Assembly: GCF_042477335.2 (NCBI RefSeq)
Contig: NC_091246.1
Span: forward strand, 15,373,001 to 15,437,000
Source of the DNA: Ovis canadensis
Lineage: Eukaryota; Chordata; Mammalia; Artiodactyla; Bovidae
DNA: 64,000 nt
Direction of reading: 5' to 3'
Positions 31,746 through 43,139 of the stretch are shown in pieces. How positions within the stretch are numbered: position 1 is the first letter of the stretch; each line of letters opens with the position of its first letter. The notes below the pieces were generated by a model, which did no database searches, was not told the DNA's origin, and saw only the letters and a list, made by a program, of their open reading frames with translations. The translations under genes and the position numbers were made by a program.

Positions 31746-32116
31746 GATGTTGATGTTGTTCAGTCACCCACTCGTGTCCGTTTTCTCTGCAACGCTATGG
31801 ACTACAGATTGCCCGGCTTCCCTGTCCTTCACTATCTCCTGGAGTTTCCCCAAACTCATGTCCATTAAGTTGGTGATGCCATCCAACCATCTCATCCTCT
31901 GTACATACTCCCCATGGATCACAGCCTGGTCATGGGAAAGGGTCTTGTCTAACTCAGTGAAGCAAAGAGCCATGCTGTGCAGGTCCACCCAAGATGACGG
32001 GTCACAGCCAAGAGTTCTGACAAAATGTGATCCACTGGAGGAGGGAATGTTAAAGCATTCCAGTATTCTTGCATCAAGAACACTATGCACAGCATGGAAA
32101 GGCAAAAAGGTGATAG
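31746..32116 (-). mobile_element. Chimeric BovB: 3' end joined to inverted 5' UTR
   Basis: 31750-31901 is minus-strand BovB 3' end (TTGTTCAGTCACCC to CCATCTCATCCTCTGT). 31902-32116 is plus-strand BovB 5' region (CATGGATCACAGCCTGGTCATGG ... CACTGGAGGAGGGAATG ... GCATGGAAAGGCAAAAAGG). Everything between is missing. Possible TSDs AAAAGTGAT (left) and AAAAAGGTGAT (right) suggest one insertion event with inversion and large internal loss. Confidence 0.75.
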
Positions 32117-32467
32117 AGTGTATTATTCATTTGTCCACTTTGTCTGAGGTATCAAATTTATTTCCATAAAATTGTTTATAACATAACTTTTCAGCACTTG
32201 AATATTCATAACATCTGTACAGACAGGCTTTTATTGCCAATCTGATCATTTCTCTCTTCATTTGAGCCTGACGTTTATTAATTTTACTAATTTTTTCAAA
32301 GAACAAGCTTTTAATTTAGTTTTTGCTATTTTTAGTCTGATACTATTTTATTTACTTCTATTCTGACTTTTATTATTTCCTTTTTTCAGCGTATTTTGGA
32401 TTAAATATGTTCTTTTTTCCATTTCTTAAAAATGGAAATTTACATAATTTGTTTAGATTTTATTAAA

Positions 32468-32974
32468 AGGCAATTCTCCATGGATATCTCATGTTTCTAC
32501 ATATTTTACAAACAGAAGCACTAACTGTCCTGGTCTGGACCATCCTTTTGAGGATGTTTTTATGGTAAACAGTTGTGGAGAATATAGTGTCTCCTGCCAA
32601 AGCAAAAGACAGGTGTATTTACTGTTCAATATGATAAATGTAATGTCTGTCTCTGATAGTAGCATAGACTACTATCCATTATAAAAGATCCAAGTTTCCT
32701 AAGCTTGGGTTTCTTCTCCTATAATGTAACTCACTGCATGTTCAGGAGTTATCTGGCCCCTTTTTTTTTTATCACCCTGTGGGAACTGGGGCTCAGGGGA
32801 TCATCACAAATACTGATATTCTGGCTTCTGCTATAGCTGTCTATAGAGTCCTCTGTCTCTGACTCAGGAGTGTTGTGTCTTGTACCAGCAAGTACTCATG
32901 AGACCATGAAAGCTAATTTGTTAGCATGCAAGTAGGGAAAAATCTCAGACCACTCATAGCACTTATGGTTGGTC
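32468..32974. mobile_element. ~500-bp unassigned insertion in L1, possibly an LTR
   Basis: Interrupts the L1 between 'agattttattaaa' and 'cttctttttaat'. It contains 'gtggagaatatagtgtctcctgccaaagcaaaagacagg', a T11 tract and 'atcaccctgtgggaactggggctc'. The look is of a solo LTR, but no family could be named and no clear TG...CA ends with TSD were found. Confidence 0.4.
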
Positions 32975-33080
32975 TTCTTTTTAATATAAACACTTAAAGC
33001 TATTAATTTTTTTGAAGTATTGGTTTAACTGAGTCCCACAAACACTGGGTTTTTGGAATTATAATTTAGTTCAAACTACA

Positions 33081-33409
33081 CCAAAAAGGCTCATAGGCAT
33101 GAATGTATATGAGATTTCCTGTCTGCATCCAAACATAAATTGTGGAGTAGAAGTGTTCCAAGAGATGAGACAAGAAGGGGAGACAGGCACTCAGTTATGG
33201 AGGCTAGGTGGCTTGCACTTCATCTTTGGAGCAGTGGAAAGATTTTGGTACAGAAGTATGACTTTGCCAAGTGAGCATTTGAGAAGGATGACTCTTGAAC
33301 TGGGTGGTATATGATAGCAGGGATCCCTGGTGGAAGACATTGTCACTTTGAGGGTTAGAAAGCACATATAGAAGAAACAGCTTAGATTTGTCATTGGTAT
33401 ACTTTTTGT
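33081..33409. other. Unassigned, possibly an L2 relic
   Basis: 'ggagtagaagtgttccaagagatgagacaagaagggg' and 'aggatgactcttgaactgggt' have the flavour of reversed L2 sequence but are too diverged to assign. Confidence 0.3.
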
Positions 33410-33600
33410 ATTACTTACATCAATATATTATTTAATTTCTCCAAACAGCCTCTGAGGTAGTTATGAATTTCCCCATTTTCAGGTAAAGAAACTGAGATTT
33501 AGAGAATTTTAGAAACTTGCCTCGAAGGTCAAAACTAGCAGTTTTATGGAACCAATATTTGAAACAAGGTCTGTCTCACTCCCAAGTCTGTAGCTGTTCC
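33410..33600 (-). mobile_element. MIR SINE relic
   Basis: 'cctctgaggtagttatgaatttccccattttcaggtaaagaaactgagatttagagaa' and 'acttgcctcgaaggtcaaaactagcag' are MIR reversed. Confidence 0.8.
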
Positions 33601-34217
33601 TCTGCACCAGCCTGTGTTCACAAAGCATTTCTTCCCCCTCACAGTTTTCTTATTCCTTTTCAAGTTGTGCCCTTCACAATCTATCCGACATCAAAAACAA
33701 ATTCCTAGAATCCTAAGGACAATTACAAAACCAAAAATATACATCGGTTACCATCAATCAGTAGCTCTCAAGAGAAAAAAAAGTGTTGAAATGTTTGCCA
33801 ATTTCCAGGGTGTAAATATTTCTAGCATGGCTGACTTAAGCTACCAATTATATGCAATTGCATCACTGAGTGCAAAGTTAGAAAGAGATGCACACATCAG
33901 CTGTCACAAGCTAGCACCAGATAGATCAGCACACCATCACCTGCAGCCAGGACCTCAGCATTCCACAAAGCACTATGGGGTAGGAGATGATGACATGCCC
34001 TGTTTTCAAATTTGCTTATTCATTGATGACAGTTTATTTGGAAGACAAACATGCCTAGTAAATAGAACACTTGGTAACCTTTTTAAATAATTTGTGCTAA
34101 AAGTCAGCTAGGGAAAAGGGAGAGGTGAACAGATCAAATCTAAAGCCAGGAGTGATATAATCTATAATTGGGTACAATCCTTTGAGGAAGCAATAGAGTA
34201 ATAAATATAAGGCTGTC
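33601..34217. other. Unassigned sequence with a distinctive 200-bp block
   Basis: 33800-34000 is balanced in composition and not a recognised repeat. A plus-strand frame of 158 codons runs across 33614-34090 without any recognisable domain or splice-like limits, so it is not called as a gene. Confidence 0.4.
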
Positions 34218-35548
34218 AGTTCCGTTCAGTTCAGTCGCTCAGTCGTGTCCGACTCTTTGCAACCCGATGAACTGCAGCACACCAGGCTTCCCTGTCCACC
34301 ACCAACTCCAGGAGCTTGCTCTAACTCATGTCCATCGAGTTGGTGATGCCATCCAACCATCTCATCCTCTGTCATCCCCTTCTCCTCCTGCCTTCAAACT
34401 TTCCCAGCATCAGAGTCTTCTCCAATTAGGTGGTTCTTCACATCAGATAGTCAAAGTATTGGAGTTTCAGCTTTAGCATCAGTCCTTCCAATGAATATTC
34501 AGGACTGAGTTCCTTTAGGATGGACCGGTTTGATCTCCTTGCTGTCCAAGGGACTCTCAAGAGTCTTCTCCAACACCACAGTTCAAAAGCATCAGTTCTT
34601 TGATGCTCAGCTTTCTTTATGGTCCAACTCTCACATCCATACATGACTACTAGAAAAACCATAGCCTTGACTAGACGGACCTTTGTTGGCAAAGTAATGT
34701 CTCTGCTTTTTAATATGCTGTCTAGGTTGGTCATAGCTTTCTTCCAAGGAGCAAGCGTCTTTTAATTTCATGGCTGAGGTCACCATCTGCAGTGATCTTG
34801 GAGCCCCCAAAAAATAAAGTCTGTCACTGTTTTCATTGTTTCCCCAACGATTAACCATAAAGTGATGGGACTGGATGCCATGATCTTAGTTTTCTGAATG
34901 TTGAGCTTTAAGGCAACTTTTTCACTCTCCTCTTTCACCTTCATCAAGAGGCTCTTTAGTTCTTCTTTGCTTTCAGCCCCATAAGGATGGTGTCATCTGC
35001 ATATCTGAGGTTACTGATATTTCTCCTGGCAATCTAGATTCCAGTTTGTGCTTCATCCAGCCAGCATTTCTCATGATGTACTCTGCATAGAAGTTAAATA
35101 AGCAGGGTGACAATATACAGCCTTGATGTACTCCTTTTCCTATTTGGAACCAGTCTGTTGTTCCATGTCCAGTTCTAACTGTTGCTTCTTGACTCGCATA
35201 CAGATTTCTCAGGAGGCAGATAAGGTGGTCTGTTCCCACCTCTTGAAGAATTTTCCACAGTTTGTTGTGATCCACACAGTTAAAGGCTTTGGCGTAATCA
35301 ATAAAGTGGAAGTAGATGTTTTTCTGGAACTCTCTCACTTTTTCGATGATCCCACAAATATTGGCAACTTGATCTCTGGCTCCTCTGCCTTTTTTAAATC
35401 CAGCTTGAACATCTGGAAGTTTATGGTTCACGTAGTGCTGAAGCCTGGCTTGGAGAATTTTGAGCATTACTTCTCTAGCATGTGAGATGCGTGAAATTAT
35501 ACGGTAGTTCAAACATTCTTTGGTATTGCCTTTCTTTGAGATTGAAAT
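34218..35548 (-). mobile_element. BovB LINE, minus strand, RT decayed
   Basis: 3' terminus (GTTCAGTTCAGTCGCTCAGTCG) at left, 5' end near 35548 in the ISKKGNTKEC block. Minus-strand coding shows motif A as FIDYAKAFN, RTGHGTTDWF and MRNAG. One base is then missing near 35069, which destroys the frame just before the YADD region. Confidence 0.95.
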
Positions 35549-36206
35549 GGTAAAGTTGTCCATAATTTCGACCACTAATCCCACCGTAGGAGTTTACCTA
35601 AGCAACTATCCCTACTGGTGCAGAAACCAAGTGTTAGGAGTATTCCTTGCAGTGTTATCTACAAAAGTAAACAAAAGAGTAAATAAAACACCTACCAACT
35701 CTCTCAATATCCAACGAAAGATAACGGTTAAGTGTTAAAGATTGTTTGCAGGAAACAGAATAATGACCACCCAACAATGACCCTGGCTTCCCCAGTGTCT
35801 CAGACAATTAAGTATCTCCCGGACGAGAAGGTCCTCGCTTTTTCCAGCAAACTGGCATTCCCCAAGAGACCACAGTACTCAGGAGCTGCAGATGAATCTC
35901 TGACACTTTTTCTCCAGCTACAGAAACAGTGAAGTTACTGATAGAACATCCTCAATGCTAAGTTTTTCTGTGATCTTTTCTTGCTTAAACCCTTGGTACC
36001 TGCTACCACCTGGCAAACAGTCACAGTGCTCAAACAAACAAACAACAACAACAAAAAAGCATAAAGACTCAAATGAATATGAAAAGAGAGCTTGGAAAAG
36101 GATAATCAAGTTGCCTTTAGCAGTTATTTCTTCATTTGTGGTGGTGATTTTTTCTACTGCCTGCTGACTGTATTTTCAAGTCTGGAACTTGACTGTTTGA
36201 ATTGAT
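35549..36206. other. Single-copy sequence, nothing recognised
   Basis: No repeat family or exon was recognised. A short CAAA/CAACA-rich run lies at 36031-36055. Confidence 0.4.
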
Positions 36207-36410
36207 AGGGGCTTCCGTGGTGGTTCAGATGGTAAAGAATCTGCCTGCAATGGAGGAGACACGGGTTTAATCCCTGGGTCAGGAAGATCCCCTGGAGAAG
36301 GGCATCACAATTCACCCCAGTATTCTTACCTGCAAAATTCCATGGACAGAGGAGGCTGGTGGGCCACAGTCCATGGATGGCAATGAGTCAGACCCATCTG
36401 AGTGAATAAC
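36207..36410 (+). mobile_element. Bov-tA SINE
   Basis: Sense copy from GGGGCTTCCGTGGTGGTTCAG to GAGTCAGACCCATCTGAG. Confidence 0.93.
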
Positions 36411-37379
36411 ACTACCTTAAGTTGATGGAATCAACCACCCTTCACCTTCCCAGGAGAAGAGCATGACCTAGCAGCTTATATGTAATCCTGGTTGCCATAC
36501 AAACACCAGTGATCTCCCCACCCGACCCCAGCTGCTTCAGGAAGGAAGGAGGGAATAGTAGGTACAAACTGTGTTAGCATATTATGTTCTGAGGTGAACA
36601 GAATTCAATCTAACTGAAAAAAGAAGTTTTAATTTACACAAACTAATTCAAAGATCACATGTGCTCCCCACCCAGCTGGTGGCTGGAAGAGAGTGTTGTA
36701 CGATGCCACAAACCAATGCTGCCTCAAGTGCTTGGCACTGGAGTAACATCTTGAAAATGGCAAAGACAAATGGTGTCCAATGCTGGATCTAATGTCAGCT
36801 TTCTGGAATCAGCCAGTTTCACTTCCAAGTCAGACTTTTAGAGTGATGTGGCCCATCATCCATGGCTTATCTCATGAATAGGACCATTGGACAGATGGAA
36901 AAACTGAGGAACAGAGGCAGAGACGTGACTTAGTCAGAGTCAGACATACAGCTCTGTCTATGCCTGATACTTCCTTTCAGACACCAAGAAAGTGAGGGGT
37001 CAAGAAATCAAGTCATTTAAGACACCCCAGAGCTGTTGCCTCTGGAACAGGGACAACAAAAAAACCACATGAAGAGGATTTCAGCAGGGCTACCTTGAGG
37101 ACAAACAAAACCAAACTCTTCCATGTGGGTCTAGAAAACTAGTAAGATTTGGTGGCGGGCTGGGGAAGACAGAAAAATACCTTCCAGCAATGACAGTCCC
37201 ATGTGCAATGGGAGTGAGGGACTGAGTCCCCATCAGTGGAGGGTCAAGCCGTGCCTCCTCCTGCAGCTCCCGGGGTCACACCACTAGAGGTGGCTTTCCG
37301 CCTTCGCTGGCAGCGCCTCCCACCTCAAAGATTCCGTGAGTTGTGATTCCTCATTATGTCCCCAATTTAAGGGAAAGGA
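36411..37379. other. Single-copy sequence with a MIR relic
   Basis: 36865-36960 ('acagatggaaaaactgaggaacagaggcagagacgtgacttagtcag') is a likely reversed MIR. The rest is unrecognised. Confidence 0.45.
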
Positions 37380-37485
37380 AACTAGCATTTCTGAAGCCCT
37401 CCTCTGGGCCAAGTAATGTGCCAGGCCTTCCTTATATGTCATCACGTTTCATTCCCAACCACTGATTCTCACCTGCTAGTCAGGC
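37380..37485 (-). mobile_element. MIR SINE relic
   Basis: 'actagcatttctgaagccctcctctgggccaagtaatgtgccaggcc' is the reversed MIR 3' end. Confidence 0.6.
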
Positions 37486-39200
37486 AGCAAGGCCGACCTC
37501 ACTAGCCCCATGTCTGCTACAGATTCAAGTGCATTCCAATCAAAATTTGCAATGCTCAGTTCTACGGCAAGTGCCAGATGAAGGGGGCTGGGGACTGAAG
37601 CCATCACCCTGGCCGCTAGCTCTCCGGAATGACCTGCTTCCTGGCTCATGATCAACAAAGGGCCATTCTCACTTCCAGGAGAACGTCAGCTAAACCCGGT
37701 AGGCAGAAAAAAGAGAGGGAGGGAGATAAGTCCAAATGGGAGGACAGTTTTTCCTAGCCGTATGATAAAGACGTTGAAGCTCTGGTTTTGTTTTGGTTTG
37801 TAAGATTAGTACTGTATCTGTGTGACTAATTTATTCAGCTTCTAAGATAAAAGTTATCTTCTCTAATAGGCAAGCCTTGCTCTGGCTAAAATGACAGAGA
37901 GATGCAGACAATTCCTGAGACGGTTTCTCTCTCTCTCCAGCGGGCTGGCAGACCCGGCTCTCTTTCTCGGCTTCATTCCTGTCTCTCCGCTGGCAGCTGG
38001 CCTGATGGCATGTGTGTGGAGCATGGAGGGAAAGTGTTGGTGTGGAAAGAACCTCTGTATGGATGCGCAGAGTCACACGAAAGCGAAATGGGGAGGGGCG
38101 GGGGAGGCACTGAGTGGAAAGAGAGGGTGAGAAAGCAACAGGAGGAGGTATGGATGAGACAGTGATGGGGGTGAGGAGTAGAGAGCAAAAGGAGAGGAGA
38201 AACAAGGAGACCTGCTTCCGAAGTGGACACTTAGCGGGAGGAATCGCGGTTGGTTTCTCACGCTGTTCTAACAGCAGGCAAGGGGAACTTGTCATAGCCT
38301 TTCTACACCAGAGAAAATCAAGTACCAGCCTCACAGTCTAGAGGCATGCATTGAACCTTCCGTTCCCTTGAGCCCTCATCGCATGTCCCTCATGGATGGC
38401 ACCTGGATTTAAGATCTGGAGGTACTTGGTGCTCAACTGAGGACCCAACACAGAGACTTTAAAACATCCTGCTTTCGCTAGGCATTGGTGACGTTCATTC
38501 TTGCACATTGCAGAGATAAGGGCATTCTAGCCAATGGATTCCAGGGGCAACGGCCCCACCCTCAGGGTAAGCCCCCTCAGGAATGGAGCCCTGGGGAGGT
38601 ACATCAAACCATCCTCACTGAAAGAGCTATCTTAAACTTACCCATCCACCACCCTTACTCAGATGTCATGCTCAACAGGTAGATTTCTGACTATTTACTT
38701 TTGCGTCACCTCATTCCAAAACAGCAGTTGCCAATATGGCTGTTGGAAAACTCTCAGAAGAGTGCAATGATGCACTTCACTTTGCTGTGCCAACTCGGGC
38801 CACGTGGAATTAGGTTTCCCAGAATCTCCTTCAGCATACATTTCCAGGAGAAACGGCGCAAAGGAAGAACTTGCGTGGGATGTGGGAGACCAAGGTGAAG
38901 CAGCAGCTGTCACTCAGAAGTGAATTGTGAGCAGATGGATGCAGACGGACAGGCAACAGAGGAGCCCTGAGGGCCCCCTCCTCCTAAGCCCCCCGGATCC
39001 ATGTCCGCCTGCTCCTCTGCAGGCTCACCACAGACACCGGGCTGCAGAGCCGGAGACATGGTGGTTGTACACAGGTCACGGCCATATCACCGACACCATA
39101 CCCACAGCACATGGGCGCCCGGCAGGAAGCGCCATGGCTGAAGAACAATGTGACATTCCAAAGGTTTCGAAAACACAGAGGAACTGTTTATTAGCATGTA
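37486..39200. other. Single-copy sequence with purine-rich tract
   Basis: 38080-38215 is strongly purine-rich on the plus strand, so both strands stay open by composition. The 167-codon minus frame at 37831-38334 is Ser/Leu/Pro-rich and has no domain. No exon could be supported. Confidence 0.45.
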
Positions 39201-39227
39201 GTATATTTTTTATGTATATTGCTCTTT

Positions 39228-39640
39228 TATTGAAGTATATCTGATTTATAATATAGTATTTCAAGTGTACAACATGATAATTCAGTATTTTTATAGAAAG
39301 CATACAGATGGCTAACAGGCGCATGAAAAATGCTCAGCATCGCTAACATGCACCACAGTGTTCATAGCAGCGGTATTATAATATTCATGATATGGAAGCA
39401 ACCTCAGTGCCTATCGACAGATGAATGGATAAAAAAGAAGTGGGATATCTATATAATATGGAATACTACTCAGTCATGAGAAAGAATGAAATTATGCCAT
39501 CTGCAGCACCATGGATAGACCTAGAGAATATTATGCTCAGTGAAATAAATCAGACAGAGAAAGATGAATGCTGCATGATATCACTTCTTTGTACTGGATA
39601 TTTTTCAAAATAATTGGAGAAAACAAATCTTAGGTATACT
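39228..39640 (+). mobile_element. L1 LINE 3' fragments, two pieces in opposite orientation
   Basis: 39228-39300 ('ttgaagtatatctgatttataatatagt...') is the reverse complement of the L1 3' end. 39315-39640 is sense L1 ('catgaaaaatgctcagcatcgctaac', 'atagcagcggtattataat', 'gaatactactcagtcatgagaaag', 'agtgaaataaatcagacagag'). The inverted junction may be another 5'-inversion or two separate insertions. Confidence 0.75.
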
Positions 39641-39912
39641 ATTGATAACTGGCCTAGTATTTAGAGTGATCTGTAAGCAGATTAGCAAACTTCCAAGTTT
39701 CAAAATTTGATAATAATGACCCTAACACAGAAGGAGTGTAGACTCCAGATGTAACAATGATGACATCCACAGAGAAGGGTCAGTCAACTCTGTACAACAA
39801 AGAAGGAAAATTCCCACACAACCTCTGTCAATTCTAAACACCTGAGCCGACCTGGCTAAGACTTTTTCATCCATCCCTAACTGAGGAGGAATATAGAAGA
39901 AAATATCTACGC
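39641..39912. other. Single-copy sequence, nothing recognised
   Basis: Possibly continuing L1 3' UTR, but not clearly assignable. Confidence 0.35.
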
Positions 39913-40196
39913 CCCGTTTTTAATTTTATTTTTGGCTGTGCTGAGTCTTTGCTGCTGCACGAGGGCTTTTTCCAGTTGTGGTGAGCAGGGGCTACTTCCT
40001 AGCTGTGGTGCCGGGGCTTATCATTGCGGTGTCTTGGCTTGTCGTGGAGCACAGGCTGTAGGCTTACAGGCTCAGCAGCTGTGGCACACAGGCTTAGTTG
40101 CTCCTTGGCATGTGGGATCTTCCTGGACCAAGGATCAAATCTGCATCCCCTGCACTGGCAGGCAGATTCTTAACCACTGGACCAGCAGGGAAGTCC
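39913..40196 (-). mobile_element. CHR-type SINE, long form
   Basis: 'tttggctgtgctgagtctttgctgctgcacgagggctttttcc', 'gtggagcacaggctgtagg', 'gcatgtgggatcttcctggacc' and 'cagattcttaaccactggacc' reversed. Closer to consensus than the copy at 18106. Confidence 0.9.
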
Positions 40197-40334
40197 CCTC
40201 ATTTTTCAAATGTATAATGCATGATGCATACATGTCTACTGTGGAAAGGAGGAAGCATGGTGCAGTGCCTCCCTGCGTGGATGCTGGGGCAGATTTCCTG
40301 GTTCACATCCTGCCTTTGCCCCTTACAAGCTCAC

Positions 40335-40553
40335 TGTTGTTGAGTGGCTCAGCATGTCTGGCACATGGTGACTCCATGGACTGTAGCCCCTCAGGCTCCT
40401 CTGTCCTGGGGCTTCTCCAGGCAAGAATACTGGAGAGGGTTGCCGTGCCCTCCTCCAGGGGATCTTCCTGACCCAGGGATGGAACTGGAGTCTCTTACAT
40501 CTCCTGTATTTTCAGGGGGGTTCTTTACCGCTAGCACCACCTGGGAAGTCCCT
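40335..40553 (-). mobile_element. Bov-tA SINE
   Basis: Minus copy with CCATGGACTGTAGCCCC, AAGAATACTGGAGAGGG and the head GCACCACCTGGGAAGTCCC. Confidence 0.93.
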
Positions 40554-41804
40554 CTTTCTCCATACCTGCATCTAAGAATTGTGACAAATAGGTGGCACTC
40601 TCCTGGCAATTGCTGACAGGGGCATGGTGCTTAGGGCAAGCAAACCCTGGAAAGCTGTCTCCCTACAGAATTTTGCTTTGCAAAGACTGACTCCTGACTC
40701 CCTGGTTGGCGTTAAGTTCTTCAGTGGAATCACTGAGTCTCTCCAAATAATTTCTCTGGGTGTTCTGCCAACGCCTGGTTTGAAAGACCTCTTCTCTCAC
40801 CTAGTGGGTTCTGACTATGGGTCCAGCGTAGCTGGCAGGAAATGCAGGCTCATTCCTCTCATTTACTGTCAAATTCCAACCAGTTCTGTTGGGAATCTTA
40901 GCAAATCCATCAACACTCTCTTTCCTGCCATGGGGCAAGGGCAGGCTATTCTTCTTGGCTCAAAGCTGTGTGTTTTCACCTGATGATCCCCCTTCTTGTT
41001 GTTATAATAGCCTTTCTCAGCCACCTGTCAAGGCCAGGTGAGGGTCCTCCTAATTAGCACCGAGGCCTGCGGAGCCCCTTCATCTACTTGTTCTGTATCA
41101 GGTCCTAAGAAAAGTGCGGAGGTGGTTAAGCAGTAATGAATGTGAAATCAGAGCGGCCCTGTCCTGCCCTGGGCCCTCTGCCTCCTTGGCAAGTCATCTC
41201 CTGTGGGCCTGTATACCCCAGAGGCATCTGGAAAGAAGTGGGATGGAGGAAAAGATGCCAGCCATATTTTGTGGGCCTCCTTGTCACAAACAGGCAGCTG
41301 GAAGTTGTCAGTATTCACACATGACAACTTTAATTTCACAAACTGCCTTAAGCTCATACACGGGCATGTACACACTGGCAAGCAGGACAGCCCTCCCCAA
41401 GGCCCCAGTGCCTGCTGACCCCCTTGGTCTACTTGTTTTGTGTTAGGTTCCAAGGAAAGTTCAGAGGCGGTTCTTTCTGGGGTCTTAATAAGTGATGATG
41501 CTTTACCTCAGAAGAGTTCACGGAACACCTCCTCGGTCAAGCCTCAGAGAGGCAGAAATAAATCAGACACAGCACCACCAACACCCCCCACCTCGCTTCC
41601 CACCTAGGAGACATGAGCAAACAGATGAACCACAGGACAAGCTGGCAGATGCAGGAAGCAGAAGCCCAGTGTGACCGGAAGTGGAAGAGCCTCCATCCCT
41701 ATTGAGGGTCAGAGGAGGCTTCCTGATGGAGGCCAGCAAGCCTGCTGGGTCTCCAGGCAGAGATTTCCAGGAGGCTAGTGGCGGCTAGTGGCTGCTAGTG
41801 CCTA
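40554..41804. other. Single-copy sequence with a dispersed direct repeat
   Basis: No gene recognised. Segments at about 41078-41130 and 41422-41474 resemble each other (CTACTTGTT(C/T)TGT, then AGGT(C/T)C...AAG(A/G)AAAGT, then CGGAGGTGGTT or CAGAGGCGGTT). Confidence 0.45.
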
Positions 41805-42029
41805 AGCGCAGAAGAGCCAACTCACGGGAAAAGACCCTGATGCTGGGAAAGATTGTGCGCAGGAGGAGAAGAAGGTGACAGAGGATAAGATGATTGGATG
41901 GCATCACTGACTCAATGGACATGAGTTTGGGTAAACTCCAGGAGTTGGTGATGGACAGGGAGGCCTGGTGTGCTGCAGTCCATGGGGTTGCAAAGAGTTG
42001 GACATGACTGAGCAACTGAACAACAACCA
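41805..42029 (+). mobile_element. BovB LINE 3' fragment
   Basis: Sense terminus from GAAGAGCCAACTCACGGG through GGATGGCATCACTGACTCAATGG to GACATGACTGAGCAACTGAAC. A GGCTAGTGGCGGCTAGTGGC triplication precedes it. Confidence 0.93.
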
Positions 42030-43139
42030 TTTACAAATATGGTATCAAGCACATAGGGGGTCTGTTCTCAGGTTCCCCTGTGATAGGAACCTCTGTGCCT
42101 TGGTGACTGAGCTCTCAGTAGAGCTCAGAGCTCAGCTATCCAGGAGGTTCAGGAATGAGAACTACTTCTCCATTCCAAGTAGCCCCCTGAGACCTAATTC
42201 CTTGTCACAGGAAAGAGGAAGAGTAGGCTCTGTCCTCCCACTAGCTCTGTCCCTGCTGGGCTGTGGGCCCCTTGGGGTGAGAAATTTTCTTTCTCCTCCT
42301 TGGATGCCCAGGGTCCACTGGGAGGTGCTCAGTGGCTGTGGGGTCTTTGCTAGAGGTGCCAAGAATCACAGTAATGGCATGGATTCCATACAGCACAGAC
42401 ATGAGGATGCGGGAAGTTGAGAATTATGCTCCCCTCCCCAACAGAAGATTTCTTTTCCTGGGGTGACTCTGGAGATACAGCATTTGCAAGTGTTTGATGC
42501 TTAAAACAGAACACTCAAAAGAGTACTAATATAAACACCCACCTGCTTTTCCAAGGACATAAAATAGCTTTTAGAATGACACAAAACCTTCTTTCCGTGC
42601 ATATTTTGTCCCATAGAGCACTTCCTAAATGAGTTGATGAATCTGGGTCCAGAAATTCTATCATGTGACTTAACCTGCTTGTTTTTTTTTTTTTTTTTTT
42701 CTATCCATTCTGATTGCAGCTAAAACATTCTAACTTACACTTCTCCAGAGAGGCAGAAAATAGCTTGCTTTCAAATTCACTGTAAAGGTTTCACTTAAAA
42801 AGTAAAATAGAACCAAACACTCCTGGCATCTAATCTGACTACAAATTGAAAACTATACCAGTATTTACATGAGTTGGGGTTTTACTAGGAAAGAGTTGCC
42901 CGGGTTAATAATATGATGTTTAGCTGGAATGGAATTCCAGCTCTCCATCTCGCCAGACTCTGGGGCAGTAAGAACACCCTGTCCGTGCTCTGGGCCTCTG
43001 TGGACTCATTCAAGGAGGAGATGCAAATGAGATGTTTAGGACATAAATGAGAACACAGTCGCTAAGGATTTGATGTCATGGATTTACATAGATAAGGCCT
43101 AGGTGTTTTCCCACACCCCTGGTTCTGGGATATCATTGA
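42030..43139. other. Single-copy sequence with T-tract
   Basis: A T run lies at about 42681-42701. No repeat family or exon was recognised. Confidence 0.45.

Larger units (their letters stand above)
22240..33080 (-). mobile_element. Old L1 LINE, minus strand, split by nested insertions
   Basis: Colinear minus-strand L1 pieces run from the 3' part at left to ORF2 at right: about 22240-23050, 23335-24076, 26513-26745, 32117-32467 and 32975-33080. Landmarks include 'tttccaccagcaccatgaaagaatttcc', 'ggaaagcatctaatctttcac', 'tttttctgcatctattgagaatat', 'ttttcaaagaacaagcttt' and 'gagtcccacaaacactggg'. The gaps hold a Bov-tA plus GATA array, a BovB, a 5.4-kb composite block and a ~500-bp unassigned insertion. 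Across the 26745/32117 gap several hundred bases of ORF2 are missing. The L1 is too decayed to code. Confidence 0.85.

Noticed and set aside
33614..34090. 158-codon plus-strand open frame.
   Set aside because: It crosses the end of a MIR relic into unassigned sequence, with no recognised family, no codon bias and no splice or promoter context.
37831..38334. 167-codon minus-strand open frame.
   Set aside because: It lies on a purine-rich tract where stop codons are rare by composition. It is Ser/Leu/Pro-rich with no domain, signal or exon limits.
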